Shown: in pieces, positions 18,101 through 27,700 of the stretch
Layout of the letters: each line of letters begins with the position of its first letter
Numbering within the stretch: the stretch's first letter is position 1
Source of the DNA: CAYFZO01 sp965226235
GTDB lineage: Bacteria > Pseudomonadota > Gammaproteobacteria > Poriferisulfidales > Oxydemutatoraceae
Assembly: GCA_965226235.1 (NCBI GenBank)
Contig: OZ245335.1
Coordinates: 1,798,001-1,862,000 of the forward strand
Direction of reading: 5' to 3'
DNA length: 64,000 nucleotides
Translations under genes and position numbers: made by a program
Notes under the pieces: generated by a model
Database searches by the model: none
What the model was told of the DNA's origin: nothing
Seen by the model: only the letters and a program-made list of their open reading frames with translations

Positions 18101-21100
18101 GCGGACGCTCCGGTGAATGTCGAAGTCGCGCCGGCGGCGCTACATGTGAGGATCATACCGCGGCACTTTCGGCTGTCGTTGCAGCCGTCGGGCAGGCGGT
18201 TCAGCCAGACGGAGCGCCCGGACGCGGTCATCGCAGATAATTCGGATACACAGTCGGTGCGCAGCACCATCACTGTGGCCGAAGACATCGAGATCCGATC
18301 GCTGAGGGTGCAGGTAGAGATCCGAGGCCAGGTGCACAATGAAATACGCATTGTGCTGATTTCTCCCGAGGGCGCGGAGGTGTTGCTGGATAACCGGGCG
18401 AGTCAGCTCCCCGCGACATACCTCTCGTCGAATCGTGCAGGTCTGGATGCTTTGAGCGGGGCACCCTCGCAGGGCGAGTGGGTGTTGACGGTAGGTGATT
18501 ATGTGCCTTTTGATACTGGCACGCTGGAGGCGTGGAGCCTGGAGATCAACGGATTCACGCGGGTGATCGCGGGCGGTAGCGCGTCGCTGGTGGCTTCGCT
18601 GACGGCGGTCGAGACGCCGCTCGGATCGCCGCGGTTGCTTGTGCACGAGATGCTAACGGTGGCGCTGACGTACGACGGCGCCAACGTCGAGGTCTCTCCG
18701 CCGACACTGATGTTTGGCGCATCCAGCACCATTGCCGCCGTCACGCTGGAGGCGGCGTTTAACGCGAGGCAAGGGTCACTGACGGCGGAGGTCGTGGGTG
18801 CTTCAAGCAACATCGAGATCGTGTCGGAGGGTGGGTTGGTGAGGATCGTGCCGCGGCGCTTCCAGTTGTCGCTCCGTAGCGCTTCGCCGTTGGGCGCGCA
18901 GCTCGACGCGCAGCGGCACGTCGTCGGGGAGGCGAGTGATCTGCCGTCGGATCTGATTCGGCCCGAGGTGAGGAGAAGCATCACCGTGCCTGTAGACACC
19001 GAGATCCGATGGCTGTCGGTGCGGGTAGATATCAATCACGGGGCTAGGAGAGAGCTGAGCGTTCGGCTGACTTCCCCCGAGGGGGTGGAGGTGCTGCTGC
19101 ATAACCGGACGGGTGGCTCCGGGGGTATCTTCAGGACATACACCTCGTTGAATCATGCAGGTATGGCTGTTTTGATCGGGGCACCCGCGCAGGGCGAGTG
19201 GGTGTTGACGGTAAGAGACCATGATGGTCCTAATAACGGCAGGCTGCAGGCGTTTGAGCTGAAGATCAATACCATCACCCCGGAGCGCTTCGTTGGGGAG
19301 GCGAGTGATGGGCCGTTGCCGATTCCGGACCTCGGAGAGGTGAACAGCATCATCACCGTGCCTGTAAACACCGAGATCCAGTCGCTGGTGGTGCGGGTAG
19401 AGATACGGCACCCGGTCAGGGGAGACCTGCGCGTTCGGCTGATTTCCCCCGAGGGGGTGGAGGTGCTGCTGCATGACCAAACGGAGGGCTTTGCGGATGA
19501 TCTCTTCAGGACATACACCTCGGCGGGTCATGCAGGTCTGGCTGCTTTGACCAGAGGGGGGACGAGAGGGGATTGGGAGCTGATTGTGGCTGATACCACA
19601 GGCGCCCTCACCGGCACGCTGGATGGGTGGGGTCTGGAGATCAATACCCGTACGCAGTTGGGCACGGGCGAAAGCGTGCCGGCCGTGGTGACCCTGTCGG
19701 GGGTGGAAACGTTGTACGGGGGGTCGCGGTTGTTTCCGAGCGAGACGCTGTTGGTGGAATTGCGGTATACCGCAGGGGACGGTGTGACCATGTCTCCGCC
19801 GACGCTGGAGTTTCATTCGCTCGCCCTGACGAACTTGATGATGTTGGAAGCGTCACTGATCCAGACGTCAGGGTTGCTGGAGTTGATCGGCAGCGGTTTG
19901 ACGAACGCGGTGGTGGAGTCGACGCCGGTTCTGGTGCAGGTCGTGCGCCAGTTCAGGCTGGCGTTCGCCACGCCGGATGGCGCGCCGTTGGCGGCCACGC
20001 GAATAATGGCGGGTGCTGCGACCGAGGTGACGGTGGTGCTGGATAGCCCGGAGACGCTGGAGGAGGGCGAGGTAGTGCAGGTTACGCTCTCGACGGAGAT
20101 CGTGGTTGCCAGTAAGCCTGGACTGATGCTGACCAAAGCTCGATCAAGCGAGACCCTCGTCATCAGTGCGCCCGCCGACACGGATATGCCGCGGGGGGCG
20201 GTAGTCGCTTCGGGCGAGTTGCAGTTGGAGGACGGCACAACGGCCGATTATATAGAGGTGATTGCGGGCTCTCTCGCGGTAGAGGTCATTCTGCGCACGT
20301 TTCGCTTGGCGTTTCACGTAGCGAGGGTGCCGATTGTCGCGGGCGCCACGACGCGGGTGGGTCTGACGCTGACGGGAGACGATGCGCTCGCCGGCGACGA
20401 TCGGTTTGCGGTGATGTTTTCGTATGTGCCGGATGGCGGCGTGGAAGTTGCGGAATCGGTGGTGTTCACTGCGGGCAGCACCGAGACTACGGTGACCCTG
20501 TCGGTGGCGACGACCGCGATGACTGGCAGGTTGAAGGCGTCGGTGGCAGGAATTGAAGGCACGGATGTCGCACCGGCGACGCTGGGTGTGGAGATTGTCC
20601 CGCGGTTGTTCAGCCTGGCGTTTGACACAGCGATGGTGTCGGTTGTCGCGGGCGCCACGGCACAGGTAGGTCTGGCGCTGACGGGCGATCGTGCGCTCGT
20701 GGCGAGCGATCGGTTCGTGGTGGAGTTTTCGTATGACCAGGATGGCGGTGTGGGGGTTGTGGAGTCGGTGGAGTTCTCTGAGGGTACGACCACGGCTACG
20801 GTGACCCTGTCCGCGGCGACGACCGCGATGAGAGGCACGTTGACGGCGTTGGTGGTCGGTGCGGATGGCGCGACGGTCGCACCGGCGACACTGGATGTGG
20901 AGATTGTCCCGCGTGCGTTCGCGCTGGTGTTTGATTTGGCATCGGTTTCCGTTGTCGCGGATGCCACGGCGCAGGTGACGTTGACGCTGACGGGCGATAC
21001 GGAACTCATAGGAGAGGATGAGGCGGTCGAGGTCATGTTTGCATATGACCCGTCTGACTCGGCCGGTGGCGGCGTGCGGGTTGCGAGGCCGGTGGAATTC

Positions 21101-23245
21101 ACCGCAGGCAACACCGCGGCGGTAGTGATGCTGGAGGCGGCGACGACCGCGACGGGAGGCACGCTGACGGCATCGGTGCTCGAGGCGGAAGGCGCGACGG
21201 TCACACCGGCGACGCTGTCGGTGGAGGTTACCCCGCGGGCGTTCGTGCTGGCATTCGATGCGTCAACGGTATCGGTGATTGCGGGCGCCACGACGCAGGT
21301 GACGCTGACGGTGACGGGAGATCGTGCGCTCGCGGCGAGCGACCGGTTCGCGGTGGAGTTTGCATATGATCCGCCTGACCCGGATGGCGGCGTGGAGGTT
21401 GTGGAGTCGGTGGAGTTCTCTGAGGGTACGACCGCGGCTGTGGTGACCTTGGAAGCGGCGACGACCGCGACGGGAGGCACGCTGACGGCATCGGTGCTCG
21501 AGGCGGAAGGCGCGACGGTCGCACCGGCGACGCTGGGTGTGGAGGTTACCCCGCGGGCGTTCGTGCTGGCATTCGATGCGTCAACGGTATCGGTGATTGC
21601 GGGCACCACGACGCAGGTGACGCTGGCGTTGACAGGCGATACGGAACTCATAGGGGAGAATGAGGCGTTTGCGGTGATGTTTTCGTATGACCTGGATGGC
21701 GGCGTGGAGGTTGTGGAGTCGGTGGAGTTCTCTGAGGGTACGACCGCGGTTACGGTGACCCTGTCAGCGGCGACGACCGCGACGAGAGGCATGTTGACGG
21801 CATCGGTGCTCGAGGCGGAAGGCGCGACGGTTACACCGGCGACGCTGTCGGTGGAGATTACCCTACGGTTGTTCAGTCTGGCGTTTGACGCAGCGACAGT
21901 ATCGGTGGTCGCAGGCGGCACGACGCAGGTGACGCTGGCGTTGACAGGCGATACGGAACTCATAGGGGAGAATGAGGCGTTTGCGGTGATGTTTTCGTAT
22001 GCGCCGGATGGCGGCGTGGAGGTTGTGGAGTCGGTGGAGTTCTCTGAGGGTACGACCGCGGTTACGGTGACCCTGTCAGCGGCGACGACCGCGACGAGAG
22101 GCATGTTGACGGCATCGGTGCTCGAGGCGGAAGGCGCGACGGTTACACCGGCGACGCTGTCGGTGGAGATTACCCTACGGTTGTTCAGTCTGGCGTTTGA
22201 CGCAGCGACAGTATCGGTGGTCGCAGGCGCCACGGCGCAGGTAGGTCTGACGCTGACGGGCGATACGGAACTCATAGGGGAGAATGAGGCGTTTGCGGTG
22301 ATGTTTTCGTATGCGCCGGATGATCTGGATGGCGGCGGAGTAGAGGTTGTGGCGTTGGCACCGGCGATGTTCACTGCGGACAACACTGCGGCTGTGGTGA
22401 TGCTGGAGGCGGCGACGACCGCGACGGGTGGTGTGCTGAAGGCATCGGTACTTGATGTGGACGGCGCGACGGTCACACCGGCGACGCTGTCGATGGAGAT
22501 TACCCCGCGGTTGTTCAGTCTGGCGTTTGATGCAGCGACGGTGTCGGTGGTCGCAGGCGCCACGGCGCAGGTAGGTCTGGCGCTGACGGGCGACACGGAA
22601 CTCATTGGGGAGAATGAGGCGTTTGCGGTGATGTTTTCGTATGCGCCGGATGATCTGGATGGCGGCGGAGTAGAGGTTGTGGCGTTGGCACCGGCGATGT
22701 TCACTGCGGACAACACCGCGGCTGTGGTGATGCTGGAAGCGGCGACGACCGCGACGGGAGGCATGTTGACGGCGTTGGTGCTCGAGGCGGAAGGCGCGAC
22801 GGTCGCACCGGCGACACTGGGTGTGGGGATTGTTCCACGGGCGTTCACGCTCGCGTTTGACGCAGAGACGGTGTCGGTGGTCGCGGGCGCCACGGCGCAG
22901 GTGACGCTGACGGTGACGGGAGATCGTGCGCTCGCAGCGAGCGACCGGTTCGCGGTGGAGTTTGCATATGATCCGCCTGACCCGGATGGCGGCGGAGTAG
23001 AGGTTGTGGCGTTGGAGTCAGTGATGTTCACCGCAGGCAGCACCGCGGCTGTGGTAATGCTGGAAGCGGCGACGACCGCGACGAGAGGCATGTTGACGGC
23101 GTTGGTGCTCGAGGCGGAAGGCGCGACGGTCGCACCGGCGACGCTGTCGGTGGAAATCACCCCGCGGTTGTTCAGTCTGGCGTTTGACGCAGAGACGGTG
23201 TCGGTTGTCGCAGGCGGCCACGACGCAGGTGACGTCTGGCGTTGA
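15095..23245 (+). CDS. Giant repeat protein, fragment 4 (two A arrays around five-module P/B/C core)
   Basis: Frame 2 continuation. The start at 15095 falls inside an A module. Order: six A modules, C (17102-17461, ARVLAGGATRV), P (17462-17848), B, P (18164-18550), B, two adjacent P domains (18857-19270 and 19271-19645), B, C (19949-20296), then ten A modules, the last interrupted. It terminates because two single-base additions at 23211-23236 put TGA in frame; the same A module continues in frame 1. P domains keep the W.LEIN end, except 18857-19270, where the Trp position is Phe ('QAFELKIN'). No catalytic, anchoring or secretion motif is visible. A surface or extracellular role is inference. 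Confidence 0.85.
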   Translation: MIGAEGATVAPATLSVEITPRLFSLAFDATTVSVVAGATAQVGLALTGDTELIGENEAVEVMFAYESDDLDGGDVRFVALVPAMFTRGNTEAVVTLEAATTATRGTLTALVLEAEGAVVESATLSVEITPRLFSLAFDATTVSVVAGATAQVTLTLTGDTELIGENEAVEVMFAYESDDLDGGGVEVVALAPAMFTADNTEAVVTLSAATTAMGGVLTASVIGAEGATVAPATLGVEIIPRSYSLAFDVATVSVVAGATMQVTLVLTGDTEFIGENEAVEVMFAYESDDLDGGDVRFVALVPAMFTRGNTEAVVTLEAATTATGGMLTALVLEAEGATVAPATLSVEITPRLFSLAFDAETVSVVAGATAQVTLTLTGDRALAASDRFAVEFSYDLDGGGVEVVALESVEFSEGTTSATVTLSAATTATESTLTASVVGAEGATVAPATLSVEITPRLFSLAFDAETVSVVAGATAQVTLTLTGDRALAASDQFAVTFSYDLDGGGVEVVALAPAMFTADNTAAVVMLEAATTATESTLTASVVGAEGATVAPATLGVEIVPRAFTLAFDAETAAVVAGATTQVMLTLTGDTELIGKDEAFAATFTYTPSDPDGGVEVVESVEFSAGTTAATVTLSAATTATGGVLTASVSDADGATIEPAMLPVQVFHELTFSFATATPGEMPLEQARVLAGGATRVRVVLDNPGLLEGDEAVRVLRVSLSPGLVNISEVEPIRLTNANTSATFVITAAHDTPPLGTVRVTGQVVSGDIRVANKRVAPITLTVEIVPRRFRLSLEQFSQTESPNVLIANDSDTQSVRSIITVAEDIRIRLLLVQVDIRHMTIGDLRVVLVSPKGAEVVLHRRTGGTRNHINETYASLDHAGLAALVGERAEGPWTLTVGDYAGGFGGRLRSWTLGINTSALVLAGGDSVSLVASLAAVETPLGLPRLLAHEMLTVALTYDSANVEVLPSTLTFGGARMTTAIDVTLQAAVDATDGALAAVVADAPVNVEVAPAALHVRIIPRHFRLSLQPSGRRFSQTERPDAVIADNSDTQSVRSTITVAEDIEIRSLRVQVEIRGQVHNEIRIVLISPEGAEVLLDNRASQLPATYLSSNRAGLDALSGAPSQGEWVLTVGDYVPFDTGTLEAWSLEINGFTRVIAGGSASLVASLTAVETPLGSPRLLVHEMLTVALTYDGANVEVSPPTLMFGASSTIAAVTLEAAFNARQGSLTAEVVGASSNIEIVSEGGLVRIVPRRFQLSLRSASPLGAQLDAQRHVVGEASDLPSDLIRPEVRRSITVPVDTEIRWLSVRVDINHGARRELSVRLTSPEGVEVLLHNRTGGSGGIFRTYTSLNHAGMAVLIGAPAQGEWVLTVRDHDGPNNGRLQAFELKINTITPERFVGEASDGPLPIPDLGEVNSIITVPVNTEIQSLVVRVEIRHPVRGDLRVRLISPEGVEVLLHDQTEGFADDLFRTYTSAGHAGLAALTRGGTRGDWELIVADTTGALTGTLDGWGLEINTRTQLGTGESVPAVVTLSGVETLYGGSRLFPSETLLVELRYTAGDGVTMSPPTLEFHSLALTNLMMLEASLIQTSGLLELIGSGLTNAVVESTPVLVQVVRQFRLAFATPDGAPLAATRIMAGAATEVTVVLDSPETLEEGEVVQVTLSTEIVVASKPGLMLTKARSSETLVISAPADTDMPRGAVVASGELQLEDGTTADYIEVIAGSLAVEVILRTFRLAFHVARVPIVAGATTRVGLTLTGDDALAGDDRFAVMFSYVPDGGVEVAESVVFTAGSTETTVTLSVATTAMTGRLKASVAGIEGTDVAPATLGVEIVPRLFSLAFDTAMVSVVAGATAQVGLALTGDRALVASDRFVVEFSYDQDGGVGVVESVEFSEGTTTATVTLSAATTAMRGTLTALVVGADGATVAPATLDVEIVPRAFALVFDLASVSVVADATAQVTLTLTGDTELIGEDEAVEVMFAYDPSDSAGGGVRVARPVEFTAGNTAAVVMLEAATTATGGTLTASVLEAEGATVTPATLSVEVTPRAFVLAFDASTVSVIAGATTQVTLTVTGDRALAASDRFAVEFAYDPPDPDGGVEVVESVEFSEGTTAAVVTLEAATTATGGTLTASVLEAEGATVAPATLGVEVTPRAFVLAFDASTVSVIAGTTTQVTLALTGDTELIGENEAFAVMFSYDLDGGVEVVESVEFSEGTTAVTVTLSAATTATRGMLTASVLEAEGATVTPATLSVEITLRLFSLAFDAATVSVVAGGTTQVTLALTGDTELIGENEAFAVMFSYAPDGGVEVVESVEFSEGTTAVTVTLSAATTATRGMLTASVLEAEGATVTPATLSVEITLRLFSLAFDAATVSVVAGATAQVGLTLTGDTELIGENEAFAVMFSYAPDDLDGGGVEVVALAPAMFTADNTAAVVMLEAATTATGGVLKASVLDVDGATVTPATLSMEITPRLFSLAFDAATVSVVAGATAQVGLALTGDTELIGENEAFAVMFSYAPDDLDGGGVEVVALAPAMFTADNTAAVVMLEAATTATGGMLTALVLEAEGATVAPATLGVGIVPRAFTLAFDAETVSVVAGATAQVTLTVTGDRALAASDRFAVEFAYDPPDPDGGGVEVVALESVMFTAGSTAAVVMLEAATTATRGMLTALVLEAEGATVAPATLSVEITPRLFSLAFDAETVSVVAGGHDAGDVWR
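15158..17101 (+). repeat. A-module array, six units
   Basis: LFSL, LFSL, SYSL, LFSL, LFSL and AFTL starts. The SYSL start in unit 3 is combined with the 'ENEAVEVMFAYESDDLDGG' centre of the LFSL units, so the start and centre of a module can be exchanged independently. Confidence 0.85.
17462..17848 (+). other. P domain 9
   Basis: Contains 'IGDLRVVLVSPKGAEVVLH', 'YASLDHAGLAALVGERAEGPW' and ends SWTLGIN, with Gly replacing the usual Glu. Flanked by C upstream and B (VETPLGLPRLL) downstream. Confidence 0.8.
18164..18550 (+). other. P domain 10
   Basis: Starts HFRLSLQPSGRRFSQTERPD and ends AWSLEIN. Closely similar to P domain 7, with HNEIRIVLISPEGAEVLL. Flanked on both sides by B modules with 'VETPLG' cores. 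Confidence 0.8.
18857..19645 (+). other. P domains 11 and 12 (adjacent pair)
   Basis: Third occurrence of the pair seen at 1-780 and 5830-6630. The first member has diverged most (VGEASDLPSDLIRPEVRRS) and ends AFELKIN, losing the Trp otherwise conserved in all copies. The second member stays close to P2. Confidence 0.8.
23211..23236 (+). other. Double frame break made of merged repeat variants
   Basis: 'caggcggccacgacg' contains one base more than either repeat variant found elsewhere (caggcggcacgacg and caggcgccacgacg). A few bases later 'gtgacgtctggcg' contains one base more than gtgacgctggcg or gtaggtctggcg. Together they move the reading frame from 2 to 1, and the A module resumes immediately as LTGDTELIGENEAF. 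Confidence 0.8.
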
Positions 23246-24726
23246 CAGGCGATACGGAACTCATTGGGGAGAATGAGGCGTTTGCGGTGATGTTTTCGTA
23301 TGCGCCGGATGATCCGGATGGCGGCGGAGTAGAGGTTGTGGCGTTGGCACCGGCGATATTCACTGCGGACAACACCGCGGCTGTGGTGACCCTGGAAGCG
23401 GCGACGACCGCGACGGGTGGTGTGCTGAAGGCATCGGTACTTGATGTGGACGGCGCGACGGTCGCACCGGCGACGCTGGGTGTGGGGATTGTCCCGCGTG
23501 CGTTCACGCTCGCGTTTGACCTGACACCGGTTTCTGTTGTCGCAGGCGCCACGGCGCAGGTAAGTCTGACGCTGACGGGCGATACGGAACTCATAGGGGA
23601 GAATGAGGCGTTTGCGGTGATGTTTTCGTATGCGCCGGATGATCCGGATGGCGGCGGAGTAGAGGTTGTGGCGTTGGCACCGGCGATATTCACTGCGGAC
23701 AACACCGCGGCTGTGGTGACCCTGGAAGCGGCGACGACCGCGACGGGTGGTGTGCTGAAGGCATCGGTACTTGATGTGGACGGCGCGACGGTCGCACCGG
23801 CGACGCTGGGTGTGGGGATTGTCCCGCGTGCGTTCACGCTCGCGTTTGACCTGACACCGGTTTCTGTTGTTGCAGGCGCCACGGCGCAGGTAACGCTGAC
23901 GCTGACGGGAGACCGTGCGCTAGCGGCGAGCGATCGGTTCGCGGTGGAGTTTACATATGCCCCGTCCGACAGCGTGGAGGTTGTGGAGTCGGTGGAGTTC
24001 TCTGAGGGTACGACCGCGGCTGTGGTGACCCTGTCAGCGGCGACGACCGCGACGAGAGGCACGCTGACGGCATCGGTGCTCGAGGCGGAAGGCGCGACGG
24101 TTACACCGGCGACACTGGATGTGGAGATTACCCTGCGGTTGTTCAGCCTGGCGTTTGACGCAACGACGGTGTCGGTTGTCGCAGGCGGCACGACGCAGGT
24201 AGGTCTGACGCTGACGGGAGATACGGAACTCATTGGGAAAGATGAGGCGTTTGCGGTGATGTTTTTGTATGATCCGGATGGCGGCGGAGTAGAGGTTGTG
24301 GCGTTGGAGCCGGTGGAGTTCACCACGGACAACACCGAGGCTGTGGTGATGCTGGAAGCGGCGACAACCGCGACGGGAGGCACGCTGACGGCATCGATGG
24401 TCGGTGCGGAAGGCGCGACGGTCGCACCGGCGACACTGGATGTGGAGATTACCCTGCGGTTGTTCAGTCTGGCGTTTGACGCAACGACGGTGTCGGTGGT
24501 CGCAGGCGGCACGACGCAGGTAGGTCTGGCGCTGACGGGCGATACGGAACTCATTGGGGAAGATGAGGCGTTTGCGGTGATGTTTTCGTATGCGCCGGAT
24601 GGCGGCGGAGTAGAGGTTGTGGCGTTGGGGCCGGTGACGTTCACCACGGACAACACCGAGGCTGTGGTGACCCTGGAAGCGGCGACGACCGCGACGGGTG
24701 GCGTGCTGGACGGCATCGGTACTTGA
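23242..24726 (+). CDS. Giant repeat protein, fragment 5 (A modules)
   Basis: Frame 1 continuation. The TTG at 23242 is mid-module. It completes the interrupted LFSL module and adds AFTL, AFTL, LFSL and most of another LFSL A module. The first stretch, 23250-23579, is repeated almost exactly at 23580-23909. The fragment ends because one extra base near 24710 ('gtgctggacggcatcg', against gtgctggaggcatcg or gtgctgacggcatcg) changes the frame. The final residues DGIGT are out-of-frame. It is not an independent gene. Confidence 0.8.
   Translation: MTGDTELIGENEAFAVMFSYAPDDPDGGGVEVVALAPAIFTADNTAAVVTLEAATTATGGVLKASVLDVDGATVAPATLGVGIVPRAFTLAFDLTPVSVVAGATAQVSLTLTGDTELIGENEAFAVMFSYAPDDPDGGGVEVVALAPAIFTADNTAAVVTLEAATTATGGVLKASVLDVDGATVAPATLGVGIVPRAFTLAFDLTPVSVVAGATAQVTLTLTGDRALAASDRFAVEFTYAPSDSVEVVESVEFSEGTTAAVVTLSAATTATRGTLTASVLEAEGATVTPATLDVEITLRLFSLAFDATTVSVVAGGTTQVGLTLTGDTELIGKDEAFAVMFLYDPDGGGVEVVALEPVEFTTDNTEAVVMLEAATTATGGTLTASMVGAEGATVAPATLDVEITLRLFSLAFDATTVSVVAGGTTQVGLALTGDTELIGEDEAFAVMFSYAPDGGGVEVVALGPVTFTTDNTEAVVTLEAATTATGGVLDGIGT
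23250..23909 (+). repeat. Near-identical tandem pair of 330 bp A modules
   Basis: 'gatacggaactcat' begins at 23250 and again at 23580. The following 330 bases match almost completely (catTgggg against catAgggg is the first difference). The pair starts about 15 bases after the double frame break at 23211-23236. Confidence 0.8.
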
Positions 24727-27700
24727 TGTGGAGGGCGCGACGACGGTCGCACCGGCGACGCTGTCGGTGGAAATCACCCTGCGGTTGTTCAGCCTGGCGT
24801 TTGACGCAACGACGGTGTCGGTGGTCGCAGGCGGCGCGGCGCAGGTAGGTCTGACGCTGACGGGCGATACGGAACTCATTGGGGAAGATGAGGCGGTCGA
24901 GGTCATGTTTGCGTATGAGTCGGATGACCCGACTGGCGGTGATGTGCGGTTTGTAGCGTTGGAGCCGGCGATGTTCACCCGAGGCAACACCGAGGCTATG
25001 GTGACGCTGGAAGCGGCGACGACCGCGACGGGAGGCACGCTGACGGCATCGGTGGTCGGTGTGGAGGGCGCGACGACGGTCGCACCGGCGACGCTGTCGG
25101 TGGAGATTACCCCGCGGTTGTTCAGTCTGGCGTTTGACGCAGCGACAGTATCGGTTGTCGCGGGCGGCACGGCGCAGGTAGGTCTGACGCTGACGGGCGA
25201 TACGGAACTCATAGGGGAGAATGAGGCGTTTGCGGTGACGTTTACGTATGCTCCGTCTGACCTGGACGGTGGCGGAGTAGAGGTTGTGGCGTTGGAGCCG
25301 GTGGAGTTCACTGCGGGTAGCACCGTAGCAGTAGTGACGCTGGAAGCGGCGGAAGCGGCACAGATCACGCTGACGGCATCGGTGGCGGAGACTGCGGGAG
25401 CCCGGGTCGCACCGGCGTCGCTGTCCGTGCATGCGTTTGCGGTGCGCATCGCTGCGGACACCTCTCCGGTGCCGGAGGGAAGCCCGGTATTTTTCACGCT
25501 GACGCGCGAGGGGAGCGATGTGGGGGTACGGTTGTCGGTGCGGGTGTCGGTGAGCGAGCCGCAGGATGGCAACCGGGTTTTGGATGCGGCCAATCCGCCG
25601 TCGGACGAGGTGACTTTTCAGCCCGGGGATTCGACGGTGGTTCTGGAGGCTGGGACCGAGGACGATTTCACCGAGCGGTATTTCTTCAGGCCGTTGATCG
25701 GGTGGGAGCCGCATACGACGGTAACGGCGACGGTGCTGTTGCTGTCTGGCGAGGGGTACGTCGCGTCGGGTTCTTCAGCCGGGGTATTGGTTCTGGACGA
25801 TGATCTTTCGACGATGGAGAGCATTCTGGCAGTGGGGACGACGGTATCCGAATCTGCGGGGGTGGTTCCGGTTCAGTGGGGCATTGTTTCGGAGCCCGGG
25901 GAGGAGGTGCACGCGTCTGTGCGTTTTTCCGTGAACGTATATCACCGCAACTCGAGGGACCTGTCGCAGCATCCGTTTTTGAGGATGCAGGGTGCGGGTT
26001 CTCCGGAGGATCTGGTTGTCGATATGGAGCGGCTGTTTGTGACTTATGGACCAGAGGACTTTTCCCTTGAGGATGGGCGCTATGTAGCGCGTGGCGGGTT
26101 TGACATCGAGATTGTGGACGACAGTTTGCCGGAGTCTGCGGAGGAGTTTGTGGTGGCGGTGGAGATTGCGCGTTCGATCAGCAATGTAATTTTTCCGTCA
26201 GTGCTGGCTGTGACCGTAATGCTGCTGGACAACGACCTCGGCTTGGAATTTCAGTCGCTGTCAGGGGAGTCTCTGGAGGGGAGGGTTGAGGTGCTGGCGG
26301 GCGGCAGTGTGCAGGTTGTACTGGTGTTGCTGAATGCAGAGTTGCTGGGTGATGAGGAGGCTTTGGTTGATTTATCTTCGGTGGGAGTGAGCACGGATCC
26401 AGTGCAGCTGACGCTGTCGCGGGCAGTAACGTCAGGGGAGGTTGTGATCACTGCGGCGCCCAGGGTGGAGTCCGGCGAAGTCGGCGCATCTGATGGCGAA
26501 GGATTGTTGATAGGGGCGGATTTGGAGGTCAGGGTAGTCGATCGTCGATTCCGCTTGTCGATGTTGCTGGATTCTGCATTACCGCCGCTCCGGATCGTTG
26601 CGGGGTCTACGACGCAGGTGTCGGTGGCGATGTTTGGCGTGGAGACGCCGCTGGGCACTCCGAAATTGTTTGAGGGCGAGCGTTTCGCGGTGGAGTTTTC
26701 GTATGACCCGGATGGCGGCGTGGAGATTGTGGAGCCGGTGGTGGTGATATTCACCGCGGACAACACCGCGGCCGTGTTGACGCTGTCAGCGGCGACGACC
26801 GCGACAGCCGGTGTGCTGACTGCGTCGGTGTCCGAGGTGGACAGCGCGACGGTCGAGTCGGCTACGCTGGATGTGGAGATCGTCCCGCGGTTATTCGCGC
26901 TGGCATTCGACGCAGAGACGGTGTCGGTTGTCGCAGGCGGCACGACGCAGGTAGGTCTGACGCTGACGGGAGACCGTGCGCTCGCGGCGAGCGATCGCTT
27001 CGCGGTGACGTTTTCGTATGCGCCGGATGGCGGCGGAGTAGAGGTTGTGGCGTTGGAGCCGGTGGAGTTCACTGCGGGCAGCACCGTGGCCACGGTGACG
27101 CTGTCGGCGTCGCCAACCGCGACGAGTGGCGAACTGATGGCGTCGGCGCCTGCGGCGGATGGCGCGATGGTCGAGCCGGCGACGCTGTCGGTGGAAATCA
27201 CCCCGCGGTTGTTCAGTCTGGCGTTTGACGCAGAGACGGTGTCGGTTGTCGCGGGCGCCACGGCGCAGGTGACGCTGACGCTGACGGGAGATCGTGCGCT
27301 CGCGGCGAGCGATCGATTCGCGGTGACGTTTTCGTATGACCCGGATGGCGGCGGAGTAGAGGTTGTGGCGTTGGAGCCGGTGGAGTTCACTGCGGAGAGC
27401 ACCGCAGCTGTGGTGATGCTGGAAGCGGTGACAACCGCGACGGATGGCGTGCTGATGGCGTCGGCGCCCGCAGCGGATGGCGCGATGGTCGAGCCGGCGA
27501 CGCTGTCGGTGGAAATCACCCCGCGGTTGTTCAGTCTGGCGTTTGACGCAGAGACGGTGTCGGTTGTCGCGGGCGCCACGGCGCAGGTGACGCTGACGCT
27601 GACGGGAGATCGTGCGCTCGCGCCGAGCGATCGCTTCGCGGTGACGTTTTCGTATGACCTGGATGGCGGAGTAGAGGTTGTGGCGTTGGAGCCGGTGGAG

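Larger units (their letters stand above)
20297..25432 (+). repeat. A-module array, about 16 units
   Basis: Units begin TFRL, LFSL, AFAL or AFVL and end L.V(E/G)(I/V).(P/L)R, each about 310-330 bp. Two central variants alternate: 'TGDRALAASDRF' and 'TGDTELIGENEAF'. The array contains the frame breaks at 23211-23236 and 24704-24716. Its last unit is atypical (EAAEAAQITLTASVAETAGARV) and leads directly into the Calx-beta pair. Confidence 0.85.

Noticed and set aside
25433..26236. RTX (GGxGxDxxx) calcium repeats
   Set aside because: No nonapeptide glycine-aspartate repeats here or elsewhere; the acidic motifs fit Calx-beta closing strands instead.
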